A stretch of 64,000 nt of DNA, from assembly GCA_030653385.1 (NCBI GenBank), contig JAURZM010000074.1:54841-118840 (forward strand). Reading direction: 5' to 3'. The stretch is from Rubrivivax sp. Its GTDB lineage: Bacteria; Pseudomonadota; Gammaproteobacteria; Burkholderiales; Burkholderiaceae_C. The notes beneath the pieces are model-generated. The model was not told where the DNA came from, did no database searches, and saw nothing but the letters and a program-made list of their open reading frames with translations. Numbering within the stretch: the stretch's first letter is position 1; each line of letters starts with the position of its first letter. Below are positions 8,589-16,427 of the stretch, one piece after another. The position numbers and the translations under genes are program-made.

Positions 8589-9482
8589 ATGAATGATGAC
8601 TCCGCACGCAAGTTTCCCGCTCATCCAGTTGGGCTAGGTATGGCAGCCGAACATCCAGAAGAAGATCGGCACCGAGCCCTCGCTGCCTTCATCGAGACGA
8701 TGCTGGACCGGCACGGAGTGCCCGAGCGCCAGCGTTTTCGCGCTCTCGAAGCAGCCCTTGGCATGTCGTACACGCAGGTGCGCCGGCGCATGCTGGGCGA
8801 GGCCCCCTGGTCCATCGAGGAGATCAGGAAGCTCGCCAGTCACTTCCACGAACCGCTGATCCCGATCATGTCGGCCCTGGCCGATGTACCCGGGATCCCA
8901 GCCACGCTGCCCTTCGCCGGCGCCGCCCTGCCGTGCACGATCTGGCCCGTCGGCGAGCCGCTTGCGGGACGCATCGGACCGATGGTCGCGATGCACGACG
9001 AGACCACGGATCAATGGACCGTCGCGTCGGCGTCCGAGGTCGCCGACAGCCCCAGCTACGAACTCGCACGACTGCTGTTCGAGCGCTCGCCGCCCAGGCG
9101 GGTGGCCGTCCTCGATGACGACAGCGACTCGGCCCAGTCGATCGTCGACTTCCTCGGTGCCAAGGGGATGGACGCACAGCCGTTCAACTGCGCCGTCGAA
9201 TTGCTGGCCGCGATGGAGTCCGAGCCCTTCGAGGGCTTCGTCGTGGACTGGCTGTTGGGTGACACCACCGCCAAGGATCTGCTGTCGAAGATTCGCGCCC
9301 GCGTTCCGTCGGGGCCGGTGGTCATCCTCACCGGCCAGATCGCGACGGGCATTGCCACCGAGGAGGAACTCGCCATGGTGGGCGCCTCCTACCGTGCCTT
9401 GCTCTTCGAGAAGCCCACGCGACCGCTGACGATCTTCAACGCCCTGCAGGTGGGGTTCACCCCCGAAGCGCCAGCCGCTTGA
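8589..9482 (+). CDS. BetR-type HTH protein fused to a receiver domain
   Basis: 297 aa from ATG 8589; ATG 8640 is the alternative (280 aa), and an upstream GTG at 8463 is less likely. Residues 20-85 (FIETMLDRHGVPERQRFRALEAALG, YTQVRRRMLG) match the BetR helix-turn-helix region; the middle is a linker. The C-terminal ~130 residues form a receiver domain with all key residues: VLDDD acid pair, phospho-acceptor in FVVDWLLGD, ILTG threonine and LFEKP lysine. So a sensor kinase, not in this window, could control it. It sits just upstream of the flhDC-like genes, the likely master activators, and is a candidate regulator of them. A palindrome GCCAA-TTTAT-TTGGC precedes the start. Confidence 0.75.
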   Translation: MNDDSARKFPAHPVGLGMAAEHPEEDRHRALAAFIETMLDRHGVPERQRFRALEAALGMSYTQVRRRMLGEAPWSIEEIRKLASHFHEPLIPIMSALADVPGIPATLPFAGAALPCTIWPVGEPLAGRIGPMVAMHDETTDQWTVASASEVADSPSYELARLLFERSPPRRVAVLDDDSDSAQSIVDFLGAKGMDAQPFNCAVELLAAMESEPFEGFVVDWLLGDTTAKDLLSKIRARVPSGPVVILTGQIATGIATEEELAMVGASYRALLFEKPTRPLTIFNALQVGFTPEAPAA

Positions 9483-9808
9483 AGGCGCTGCAGTTGGAAT
9501 TCGTCAGGCGCTGGCGACGAGCGGCCCGCATCGGCAACCGTCGGTTCCTGGCCCACCACAAATGGGCGATTCATTTGGCGTATTCCGCACACTCACAAAC
9601 TGATACTGACGCAATACGCACTAACTAATTTACTTCCAGTGCCGTCTAGTCTGTTCAGAAAGTACATGTAACGCTAATATGCGTTGACACCACGCGCCAA
9701 GAATCGGTAATCTTTCGCTCAAGTCGCCGCGGCACCGCCGCCTCGACTTGACGCCGGGTTGCATGCCGTCCCGCGTCGACCAGCCACAAGGCAGACCGGG
9801 ACGTAACC
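9483..9808 (+). promoter_or_regulatory. AT-rich control region of the flhDC-like operon
   Basis: No gene. From about 9565 to 9720 the DNA is strikingly AT-rich for this window. It contains GCGTATT (9579), AATACGC (9614) and TAATATGCG (9677), i.e. repeated GCGTAT-like words in both orientations, a pattern expected of repressor or silencer sites (H-NS targets such DNA and an H-NS gene is present at 44777). TTGACA at 9683 with TAATCT 18 nt later is a possible sigma-70 promoter. Expression of the activator is therefore likely to be tightly controlled here. Confidence 0.5.
9719..9751 (+). other. Leader hairpin before flhD-like gene
   Basis: TCAAGTCG (9719-9726) pairs perfectly with CGACTTGA (9744-9751), and inside it GCGGC (9729-9733) pairs with GCCGC (9737-9741) around a 3-nt loop. 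It lies downstream of the proposed promoter and 57 nt before ATG 9809, so it would be in the untranslated leader. There is no T-run, so it is not a terminator in itself. Confidence 0.5.
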
Positions 9809-10120
9809 ATGGACCATGCAACTTCGCTCTCGCAGGTTCAGCGAGCGAACCTGAACCTTCTCCTGCTCATGCGCGATGCCGCGATGCGAGACATGGGCGA
9901 CGCCGTCTGCAGCTTCGGGCTCGCGCGACAGGACTTCGCCGCCATCGTGAGCCGCGCGCCGGACGAGTTGCTCAGCTTCGTCTGCGGTATCGGCGACCAG
10001 GCGCTTTTCCTGCCTCGAAGCGACCTCTCCTCGCTGCTCGCGCTCCCCCCTGCGATCGCCCCGGCCATCGCCTCGGCCCGTTCGGCCACCGCGCGGGCCA
10101 CGCGAGTCGCCGACGCCTGA
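9809..10120 (+). CDS. FlhD-like transcriptional activator subunit
   Basis: 103 aa. The segment ANLNLLLLMRDAAMRDMGDAV followed by CSFGLARQDFAAIVSRAPDELLSF lines up with FlhD (NLSYLLLAQRL, MFRLGI, ALTLPQMVKLA) over most of its length; FlhD is about 116 aa. FlhD has no DNA contacts of its own in the flagellar system but forms a ring with FlhC. On IncC plasmids and SXT elements the FlhD-like AcaD/SetD pairs with AcaC/SetC to activate conjugation, and this gene lies directly before a FlhC-like gene and before the transfer operon, so the same role is inferred. The ribosome site is weak. Confidence 0.75.
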   Translation: MDHATSLSQVQRANLNLLLLMRDAAMRDMGDAVCSFGLARQDFAAIVSRAPDELLSFVCGIGDQALFLPRSDLSSLLALPPAIAPAIASARSATARATRVADA

Positions 10121-10140
10121 GTGCGTCCCGGCGGTGACGC

Positions 10141-11265
10141 GTGGGCAGCCCTTCGGCGTACAGCCTGCGCGCGCTGGAGACGGCGCGCCAGTGCGTGATG
10201 CTGGGCGCGCGACTGCGCACGATCGCCCACATCACCGGCCTCACGCCGGGGTACATCTTGCGAGCCGTTTACTGCGAGCGCTACCCGGCCCCGATCGGAC
10301 GACCGCAGTACTCCGAGGACTTCTTCTTCAAGACCACCAGGCGACTGCAGGCCGAGGCCTGCTTCCTCGCCACCCACTACCGCCGCCTGACCAGTGAAGG
10401 CTTCCTGCAGGCCGACGCGCTGATCGCCGCGTTTCGGCACCACCGCGCCACACAGCCCGAGTCCACCCTCGGCTTCGACCAGGCCTTCTTCCTGATCTCC
10501 CGCCTCGACGGTATCTGGGCGGCGACGAAGAGTGGTCTGTCGTTCGTCGAGTGCCTGAACTGCCGCAGCCCCTACCTCGCACCCCATGGGATGCCCCAGC
10601 GCGACAGTTGCCCGGTCTGTCGAACCGACTGGCGGCTGAAGTCTCGTGCTCGTGCCCGCGTCCGCACGTCCACCCCGCCTGCGCTGGCAGCCGATCCGCC
10701 AAAGCCGAAACGGTCCAGGCAAGACGTGCCATGGCAACTGGACCTGGACATCGCGCACGTCCGCCTGTTGGGCCGGCTGCAGCAGTTGGGCGCCGGGGAC
10801 AGGATCTGCGCGGTGCTGGCGGAGGAGCCGCGCGCCCAGCTGTTCCGCGCTCCGCGCGGTAGGCCCACCGTCACGAGCGCCTACATCTCCCGGCCGATGC
10901 CGCTGGCCGCCTGGTCCGCGAAGACCGAGGTCACGCACCGTGTGCAGTACGCCGTCTTCGCATCCCACTTCAGGCGGCTCGTTCGGCTGGACGTCACGCC
11001 CACCGAAGCCATGTGCTCGGCCTTCGAAACGGCGCGCCGCGCCTGCCGCGACTACCCGAAGCCCGTGACCTTCGACCGCTGCTTCGAGGTCGCCGCGTTG
11101 CTCGACGCCATCTGGGGCGTGCCGGCGCAACAGCTCGAACTCCTGCAGTGCGCATCATGTGGCTCGCACTACCTGGTGAGCAAGGCAGAGCCGCACCCGG
11201 TCGGCTGTCCCTTCTGCATGCTCATCCGGCGACACCGGACCCTGCTGCCTGCGATGGCCGCGTGA
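10141..11265 (+). CDS. Double FlhC-like transcriptional activator
   Basis: 374 aa, about twice the length of FlhC (192 aa). Two FlhC units follow each other. Unit 1 (about 1-165) has LGARLRTIAHITGL, FDQAFFLISRLD, and zinc cysteines C138, C141, C157, C160, almost the numbers of E. coli FlhC. Unit 2 (about 190-365) has LGAGDRICAVL, FDRCFEVAALLDAIWG and C337, C340, C356, C359. A basic/Pro linker (SRARARVR..PPKPKRS) joins them. In FlhD4C2 two FlhC subunits flank an FlhD ring, so this could be a covalent FlhC dimer. It is the probable DNA-binding activator of the transfer genes. Start GTG 10141, 20 nt after the flhD-like stop; alternatives are not excluded. Confidence 0.78.
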   Translation: MGSPSAYSLRALETARQCVMLGARLRTIAHITGLTPGYILRAVYCERYPAPIGRPQYSEDFFFKTTRRLQAEACFLATHYRRLTSEGFLQADALIAAFRHHRATQPESTLGFDQAFFLISRLDGIWAATKSGLSFVECLNCRSPYLAPHGMPQRDSCPVCRTDWRLKSRARARVRTSTPPALAADPPKPKRSRQDVPWQLDLDIAHVRLLGRLQQLGAGDRICAVLAEEPRAQLFRAPRGRPTVTSAYISRPMPLAAWSAKTEVTHRVQYAVFASHFRRLVRLDVTPTEAMCSAFETARRACRDYPKPVTFDRCFEVAALLDAIWGVPAQQLELLQCASCGSHYLVSKAEPHPVGCPFCMLIRRHRTLLPAMAA

Positions 11266-11311
11266 CCTGAGAAACCGATCCGCGCGAGGCGCCGACCGGC
11301 GGCGTGTTTCC

Positions 11312-11367
11312 GGGGGGAGCACGACCGGCCTTTCGAGTTGAAGCGCCCGCACCTCCCGCCCGATGAT
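11312..11367 (+). promoter_or_regulatory. Candidate activator-dependent promoter of the tra operon
   Basis: G-run 11312-11317, CCTTTCGAGTTGAAGCG from 11329, then a GATGAT -10 at 11362-11367, 27 nt after CCTTTC. No -35. It is the same layout as at 871, 15829, 38391, 42430 and 46303. The -10 overlaps the ATG at 11363, which therefore cannot be the traI start. Confidence 0.65.
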
Positions 11368-11395
11368 CGCCGCAACACATGACGTGGCGTGCACC

Positions 11396-13189
11396 ATGGG
11401 CCTGCTCGATCTCCTTCAAAGCCGCCAGCGGCCTCGCGGCAGCCCCTTGCCGCGGACCGAACCCGGCGGCCTCGCCGCCCCACTTGCAGGCGCGGGACAC
11501 CCGTCTGTGGATCCCGGCATCGGCGCGTCAACGGTCGACGAGTTGATTGCGTCCGAGAGCGAATTCCTCCAGCGCTTCAAGTACTGCTACGGCTGCGACG
11601 CCGAGACCTTCGACCGCGACATCGTCGCGCCGATCCGCCGCTACGCCTCGTACGTCAACCTGCTGCCCGCGACAGCCGACAACTTCTTCTGCTCCGCCGG
11701 CGGGCTCTTTCGGCTTGGCCTGGAGGTGGCCTTCTTCGCACTGCAAGGCACCGACGCGCACATCGTCTCCGGCCGGGCCACCATCACCGTGCGCAAGGAA
11801 CTCGAGCCGCGGTGGCGACAGGCGACCTTCCTCGCCGGGCTGTGCAGCGAATTGCACCGCACGCTCAGCCATGCCGCAGTCACCGATGAGCAGGGCAACG
11901 AATGGCCCGCCTACCTGGTGCCTCTGACGGTATGGCTCGAGCGCCGCAAGGCGCGTCGCTTCTTCGTGCGCTGGATCGCCAATGCGCCGGATAGCCGTGG
12001 CCTGGGCCTGTTCGCACTCCCCCACATCGTGTCGCCGGAGGCGATGCAGCATCTCGCCGAAGCCAACCATGTCGTGGTGCCGCAGATGCTCGCCTCGATG
12101 ACCGGCATTCCGCTGCTGCACGAGCAGAGCATCCTGATCGAACTCGTCAAGCGGTCGGCAGCGCTCGTCATCGACCGCGACCTCGCGGCCAGTGCGCATC
12201 GATACGGCAGGCCGATCCTTGGCGCGCACATCGAGCGCTACCTGCTGGATGCGATGCGCCACCTCGTTGCGGCCCATCCAGCCTGGTCGCCCAACACCGA
12301 GCGCTCGCGGGTCTGGCTCGGCGCTGAGGGGCTCTTCATCGTCTGGCCCAACGCTGCCGCCGAGATCCGCAAGGTGCTCGAAGACGACGAGCTTCGGGGC
12401 ATCCCCAAGGCGCCGGAGACGATCGTCGAGATCCTCACCGCTGCCGGGGTGCTCATCGCACCGCCCGAAGGTCAGGCGTGCTGGAGCATCCTGCCCCCCG
12501 GGAGCTCGGCGCCGCTCGAAGCGATCCGCCTGGTGTCGCCCGACATCCTCCTGACGGGGCAGACGAGGCCTGTCGATGCCCTCGCACAGCCGTTGATTGC
12601 GCGCGTGGCCACTGCCCCATCCCGCACCGCGGGCGCCACGAACGCCAACATCGCGGCTGTCCCGCCGCCAACGACCCCCGCGTTGGCGACGCCACGGCCG
12701 GCGCCTGAGGACGTCGCCGGGCAGGCTGAACCACCCATGCCGCCACCGGACGCGCAAGGCGCACTCGACTTCGAGCCGTCGCCCGCGCCGCCGAGCGAGG
12801 CGGCCGCCGCGCCGGAGCCCATCCCGGCACAACCCGCGTCGGTCGCGCCGTCGCGGCGGTTCGCCCTGAAGGCACCGCTGCGCCTGGTCCCCCAGGTCCG
12901 CCAGGCGCTGCAGGACGCGATCGCGACGATGAACGCCGACGCGAGGACGGCGATCGCGGTCACCGTCGCTTCGGGCGTCTTCGTGCCGCTGTCGCACTTC
13001 AAGGCCAACAGCATCGACGTGAGCGTTGCCCTGCGCGCCCTGGTCGACGTGGACATGCTCGTCGGCACCAAGGACCGTCGGCCCAGGACCTACCAGCACG
13101 ACATCGGCGGCCAGGAGCAGGCGGGCGTGATCGTGAAGCCAGCTCACATCGAGGGCCTCAACCCGACCGACTTCCACACACCCACCTGA
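11396..13189 (+). CDS. traI: TraI-like MobH-family (TraI_2) protein, degenerate HD site
   Basis: 597 aa from ATG 11396; the earlier ATG 11363 falls inside the -10 of the proposed promoter. The N-terminal half follows the TraI_2 (MobH relaxase) pattern: RYASYVNLLPAT, AGGLFRLGLEVAFF, EPRWRQATFLAGL, VTD..GNEW, RFFVRWI. The C-terminus has a Pro/Ala linker and a winged-helix-like end. However the metal/catalytic residues expected for the family are replaced: the His cluster before AGG is N96-F97-F98-C99, the His of RHG is L107, and the HD pair is S151-E152. It is first in the operon, followed by traD 9 nt downstream. It may act as a non-catalytic relaxosome protein, or use other residues. Confidence 0.75.
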   Translation: MGLLDLLQSRQRPRGSPLPRTEPGGLAAPLAGAGHPSVDPGIGASTVDELIASESEFLQRFKYCYGCDAETFDRDIVAPIRRYASYVNLLPATADNFFCSAGGLFRLGLEVAFFALQGTDAHIVSGRATITVRKELEPRWRQATFLAGLCSELHRTLSHAAVTDEQGNEWPAYLVPLTVWLERRKARRFFVRWIANAPDSRGLGLFALPHIVSPEAMQHLAEANHVVVPQMLASMTGIPLLHEQSILIELVKRSAALVIDRDLAASAHRYGRPILGAHIERYLLDAMRHLVAAHPAWSPNTERSRVWLGAEGLFIVWPNAAAEIRKVLEDDELRGIPKAPETIVEILTAAGVLIAPPEGQACWSILPPGSSAPLEAIRLVSPDILLTGQTRPVDALAQPLIARVATAPSRTAGATNANIAAVPPPTTPALATPRPAPEDVAGQAEPPMPPPDAQGALDFEPSPAPPSEAAAAPEPIPAQPASVAPSRRFALKAPLRLVPQVRQALQDAIATMNADARTAIAVTVASGVFVPLSHFKANSIDVSVALRALVDVDMLVGTKDRRPRTYQHDIGGQEQAGVIVKPAHIEGLNPTDFHTPT

Positions 13190-13198
13190 GGTGACGCC

Positions 13199-15109
13199 AT
13201 GCTTGTCCGGCCCTATGAGATGCCGTGGCGGCCCGCCTACGAGGCCTGGGCTGCCGCCGCCTGGCTGCTCGGCCTTCTGTACTTCGTCTACATCACTGGC
13301 TCACGGGCGCTGTTCACACCGTTCGCTCTGACGCTCTCGGCCTTCGCGATGCTGATGATGATCGTGCGTGCCCGTCAGGCAACGCGGGTCCTGACGGTGC
13401 GGGCCTCGCTGTCCGGACGGGCGATGCAGGTCATCACCACACGACGCCTCGGCCAACTCACGCCCGATCCGGGCATGGTGTTTCTCGGCTTCGGCTTCGA
13501 GTGGCAGCCGCTGCACTCCCAGCGCCTCTACGAGCTGGCCAAGATCGACTACAAGGATTACACGCTGCCGCCCTCGCTGCTCTCGCTGCTGGGCTACACC
13601 GTGGATCCGCAGCCCGATGCGGAGATCGGCATGCCCTTCATCCACGGCGTGGAGCCCAGGGAACAGCCGCTGTACCGGCCGCTGCAGAACTTCGAAGGTG
13701 GGACCCTGCTGGTGGGCACCACCCAGGCCGGCAAGGGCGTCGCACTGGCCACGCTGCTGACCCAGGCCATCAAGCGCGGCGACGTCGTCGTGTTCATCGA
13801 CCCCAAGAACAGCCGCCGCCTCAAGCGCGTCGTCCAGCGCGCGTGCGAGGACTACCGCCAGCCCGACACCTTCCTCGAGTTCCACCCGGCCTTCCCGGAA
13901 GTCGGTGTTCGCCTCGACTTCACCTTCAACTGGCAGAAGCCCACCGAGATCGCGAGCCGCCTTCAATCGATCATGCCGGCCGACAAGGACGGGACCTTCA
14001 GCGCCTTTGGGTGGGACGCCGTCAACGTCGTCGTCCAGGGGCTGGTCAGCCTGGAAGACCGGCCCAACCTGGTCAAGCTCATCAAGTACGTCGCCGGCGG
14101 CGTGGAGCCCGTGCTGGAGGCCTCCCTCTCGCACTTCTTCGATCGCATCCTGCCGCGGGGCTGGCGCGACTCGGTCGAGATGCGAAAGCTGCTGCAGGAG
14201 GCGAGCCGCGGGCAGATTCGACGGCCCTCCGAGGTCACCAGCACGCAACTGATCGCCTACGTCACCTACTACGAGCAGCAGGTCCCGCAGAACCAGCACG
14301 AGCGCGTGATCGACGACCAGATCCGCGTGTTCCGCCACAACCGCGAGCACTACCAGAAGATCACGGCCAGCCTGCTTCCCATCCTGTCCATGCTCACCTC
14401 GGGCGATCTCGGAAAGAGCCTGTCCCCGGATCCCTTCGACCTCGATGACACGCGGCCGATCATGAACTTCGAGAAGATCGAGCGCGGCCGCCATGTGCTG
14501 TACATGTGCCTGGATTCGCTGCCCGATCCGTCCGTGGCGTCCGCGATCGGCGCCCTGGCCCTGGCGGACATGGCCGCGCGGGCCGGCATGCGCTACAACC
14601 TGGACATTCAGGGCCGCATCACGCTGGTGGTCGACGAGGTCTCCAACGTCATCAACAAACCCCTGATCGAGATCCTCAACAAGGGTGCCGAAGGCGGCAT
14701 CCACTCGATCTGCGCGATGCAGACGCTGGCCGACCTGGCCAACCGCCTGGGCTCGGAGGATGCTGCCCGCATGGCGCTGGGCAACCTCAACAACCTCTTT
14801 GCCCTGCGCACGAAGGATCGGCCGACACAGGACTTCGTGGTCGAGACCTTCGGCAAGACCGGCATCCACACCATGCGTGTGGGCCGCAACCTCGGTGCCG
14901 ACACGCACCTTGGTGACTGGAGCAGCGGTCGTTCGGTCCAGATCACCGACGCGATGGAAGAACGCATCCCGGCCGACATGCTGGGCAAGCTGCCCAACCT
15001 GCAGTACTTCGCCCAGGTGTCGGGCGGCCGGCTCATCAAAGGCCGCTTCCCGATCCTGAACCCCGACTTCGACCGCGCCGCTGCGCGCAACACAGGGGCG
15101 CGGCCATGA
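13199..15109 (+). CDS. traD: Type IV coupling protein TraD (SXT/TOL subfamily)
   Basis: 636 aa. Inner-membrane ATPase that hands DNA to the secretion channel. Two N-terminal membrane segments (about 17-36, 42-58) precede the motor domain. Walker B is LVVDE (D479, E480). The Walker A region reads G173-TTQA-G178-K179-G180: the usual Ser/Thr after Lys is Gly, a notable loss. Other coupling-protein features are VVFIDPKN and LVDEVSNVINKPLIEILNKG. The start follows the traI stop by 9 nt with GAGGTGACGCC as ribosome site. Order and sequence fit TraD of SXT/IncA-C systems. Confidence 0.9.
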   Translation: MLVRPYEMPWRPAYEAWAAAAWLLGLLYFVYITGSRALFTPFALTLSAFAMLMMIVRARQATRVLTVRASLSGRAMQVITTRRLGQLTPDPGMVFLGFGFEWQPLHSQRLYELAKIDYKDYTLPPSLLSLLGYTVDPQPDAEIGMPFIHGVEPREQPLYRPLQNFEGGTLLVGTTQAGKGVALATLLTQAIKRGDVVVFIDPKNSRRLKRVVQRACEDYRQPDTFLEFHPAFPEVGVRLDFTFNWQKPTEIASRLQSIMPADKDGTFSAFGWDAVNVVVQGLVSLEDRPNLVKLIKYVAGGVEPVLEASLSHFFDRILPRGWRDSVEMRKLLQEASRGQIRRPSEVTSTQLIAYVTYYEQQVPQNQHERVIDDQIRVFRHNREHYQKITASLLPILSMLTSGDLGKSLSPDPFDLDDTRPIMNFEKIERGRHVLYMCLDSLPDPSVASAIGALALADMAARAGMRYNLDIQGRITLVVDEVSNVINKPLIEILNKGAEGGIHSICAMQTLADLANRLGSEDAARMALGNLNNLFALRTKDRPTQDFVVETFGKTGIHTMRVGRNLGADTHLGDWSSGRSVQITDAMEERIPADMLGKLPNLQYFAQVSGGRLIKGRFPILNPDFDRAAARNTGARP

Positions 15110-15729
15110 TCCGCATCGTCTGGATCGCGGCCCTGGGCTGCGTGCTCGCACTGGTGCTCTACATCCCTTCGGCGGTACCGCCGGATCGCCTGATGCAGAC
15201 CGTCAGGGCCGAGCATGAACTCAACACGACGCTCTGGGGCAGTGCGGCCGCAGACCGGATCCTCGAGCGCATGTTGTCATTCCAGGCGAATGGCGTGAAC
15301 GTCTCTTCTCCGCCACCCGAAACGGTGCAGGTAGCCGGCCCCGGAATCAACACCGCCATGGCCACCGAATTCGGACAGATGAGCACGCGCCTGTTCGCAT
15401 CGCCCTACTTCAAATCCGTCGACGCCCTCTTCACACTGGCCACGCTGCGCGCCGCAACACTGCTGCACGTGATGCCGCTGCTGCTGGCGTTCATGGGCGT
15501 GTGCGCCATCGACGGCTTCGCGGTGCGCAGCGTTCGGGCCCGCGAGTTCGCGGACCACAGCGCCGAGCTCTATACCTTGAGCGCCACGACGGGGATCGCC
15601 TTGCTCTCGCTCGTGCTCGTTGCCCTGTTTCTGCCGTTCACCGTGAGTCCGCTGTACACGATCGGCGCGCTCCTGCTCATGCTCTTCATGCTGAGCCGCG
15701 CGATCGCGAATTACCACCTGATTCGCTGA
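15106..15729 (+). CDS. DUF4400 integral membrane protein (TraJ position)
   Basis: 207 aa, overlapping the traD stop by ATGA. Membrane segments are at about 5-21, 128-146, 159-177 and 180-200, with a periplasmic loop between the first two. This matches the DUF4400 proteins that follow traD in SXT and IncC elements (there called TraJ), required for transfer but of unknown mechanism. A strong terminator-like hairpin lies 23 nt after the stop, so this gene probably ends the traI-traD unit. Confidence 0.8.
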   Translation: MIRIVWIAALGCVLALVLYIPSAVPPDRLMQTVRAEHELNTTLWGSAAADRILERMLSFQANGVNVSSPPPETVQVAGPGINTAMATEFGQMSTRLFASPYFKSVDALFTLATLRAATLLHVMPLLLAFMGVCAIDGFAVRSVRAREFADHSAELYTLSATTGIALLSLVLVALFLPFTVSPLYTIGALLLMLFMLSRAIANYHLIR

Positions 15730-15752
15730 ATCGCGCATAGCGATCCGAACAC

Positions 15753-15784
15753 AGCGGCCCGCCCTCGCGCGGGCCGCTTCGTTT
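15753..15784 (+). terminator. Terminator-like hairpin after DUF4400 gene
   Basis: AGCGGCCCGC (15753-15762) pairs with GCGGGCCGCT (15769-15778), 6-nt loop, followed by TCGTTT. A strong 10-bp stem with a weak T-tract; it separates traI-traD-DUF4400 from the next promoter box at 15829. Confidence 0.7.
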
Positions 15785-15828
15785 GCGCACATTGGGTGGC
15801 GAGAGGCGGATTCGACGGTCGAAAAGTC

Positions 15829-15882
15829 GGGGGACTTGGTGCCGCGTTTCGAGTTGAGCGACATCGATTTGCTTTCTACGCT
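15829..15882 (+). promoter_or_regulatory. Candidate activator-dependent promoter of the main tra operon
   Basis: GGGGG at 15829-15833, CGTTTCGAGTTGAGCG from 15845, and TACGCT as -10 at 15877-15882, 26 nt after TTTC. It is the second promoter box inside the transfer region and would drive 15966 through traG. Confidence 0.6.
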
Positions 15883-15965
15883 GTCGACCAGAGGTTTCGC
15901 ATGTCGTGGACCTCATCAGGGTCCTGCACATGCACACCGAAGTCGCTCATCAACGAGGTTCATCG

Positions 15966-16424
15966 ATGCCGCACACCCTTGTCGCCGCACAGCCTCCGGC
16001 CATCGTGATGACGCGTGTGTGGATGCACGAGCACGACTGGTTGCACAGCGTCTACGCGAGTCACGCCAACCAGTCACCGACCTTCCGCTTCCCCGACCTG
16101 CTCTCCGCCTGCATCGAGCTGGTCCTTTCCAGCACCGAAAGTCTGGCCCGACTCCAGCTGTTTCTCGGGACCGAACTCGGAGCCCGCGATCCCAAGGCCC
16201 CGCGCCGCTCGTGCCACGTCTGGCGTCGCCAGTTCGACGAACTGCTGCGAGAGCACCGGGCCGCCTGGAACTCTCACCCGAATCCCAAGTTCGAGCTCGA
16301 CGCGATCGCGACAGGCTGCGTTGCGGTTGTGCGTGCGGAGCACGACCCCGTTCGGCGGGTCCTGACCCAGGCGCGCCTCAACTGTGCGGCCCGCGCCGCG
16401 GCGGATGCGGATCAGCGGGGCTGA
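15966..16424 (+). CDS. Unknown protein, first gene of main tra operon
   Basis: 152 aa, not recognised. ATG 15966 has GAGG 6-9 nt upstream; the open frame begins earlier but crosses the promoter region. It is soluble, with TFRFPDLLSACIELVLSS in the middle, a pattern echoed by YLADACVELALEL in the gene at 17704. On IncC/SXT elements a small auxiliary relaxosome protein (MobI) is encoded beside the origin of transfer with its own activator box; position and box make a MobI-like role possible, but I see no sequence proof. It would be the first place to search for oriT. Confidence 0.6.
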   Translation: MPHTLVAAQPPAIVMTRVWMHEHDWLHSVYASHANQSPTFRFPDLLSACIELVLSSTESLARLQLFLGTELGARDPKAPRRSCHVWRRQFDELLREHRAAWNSHPNPKFELDAIATGCVAVVRAEHDPVRRVLTQARLNCAARAAADADQRG

Positions 16425-16427
16425 ACC

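Noticed and set aside
11363..11395. Upstream ATG 11363 as traI start
   Set aside because: It overlaps the -10 of the proposed promoter and has no ribosome site. ATG 11396 is preferred.
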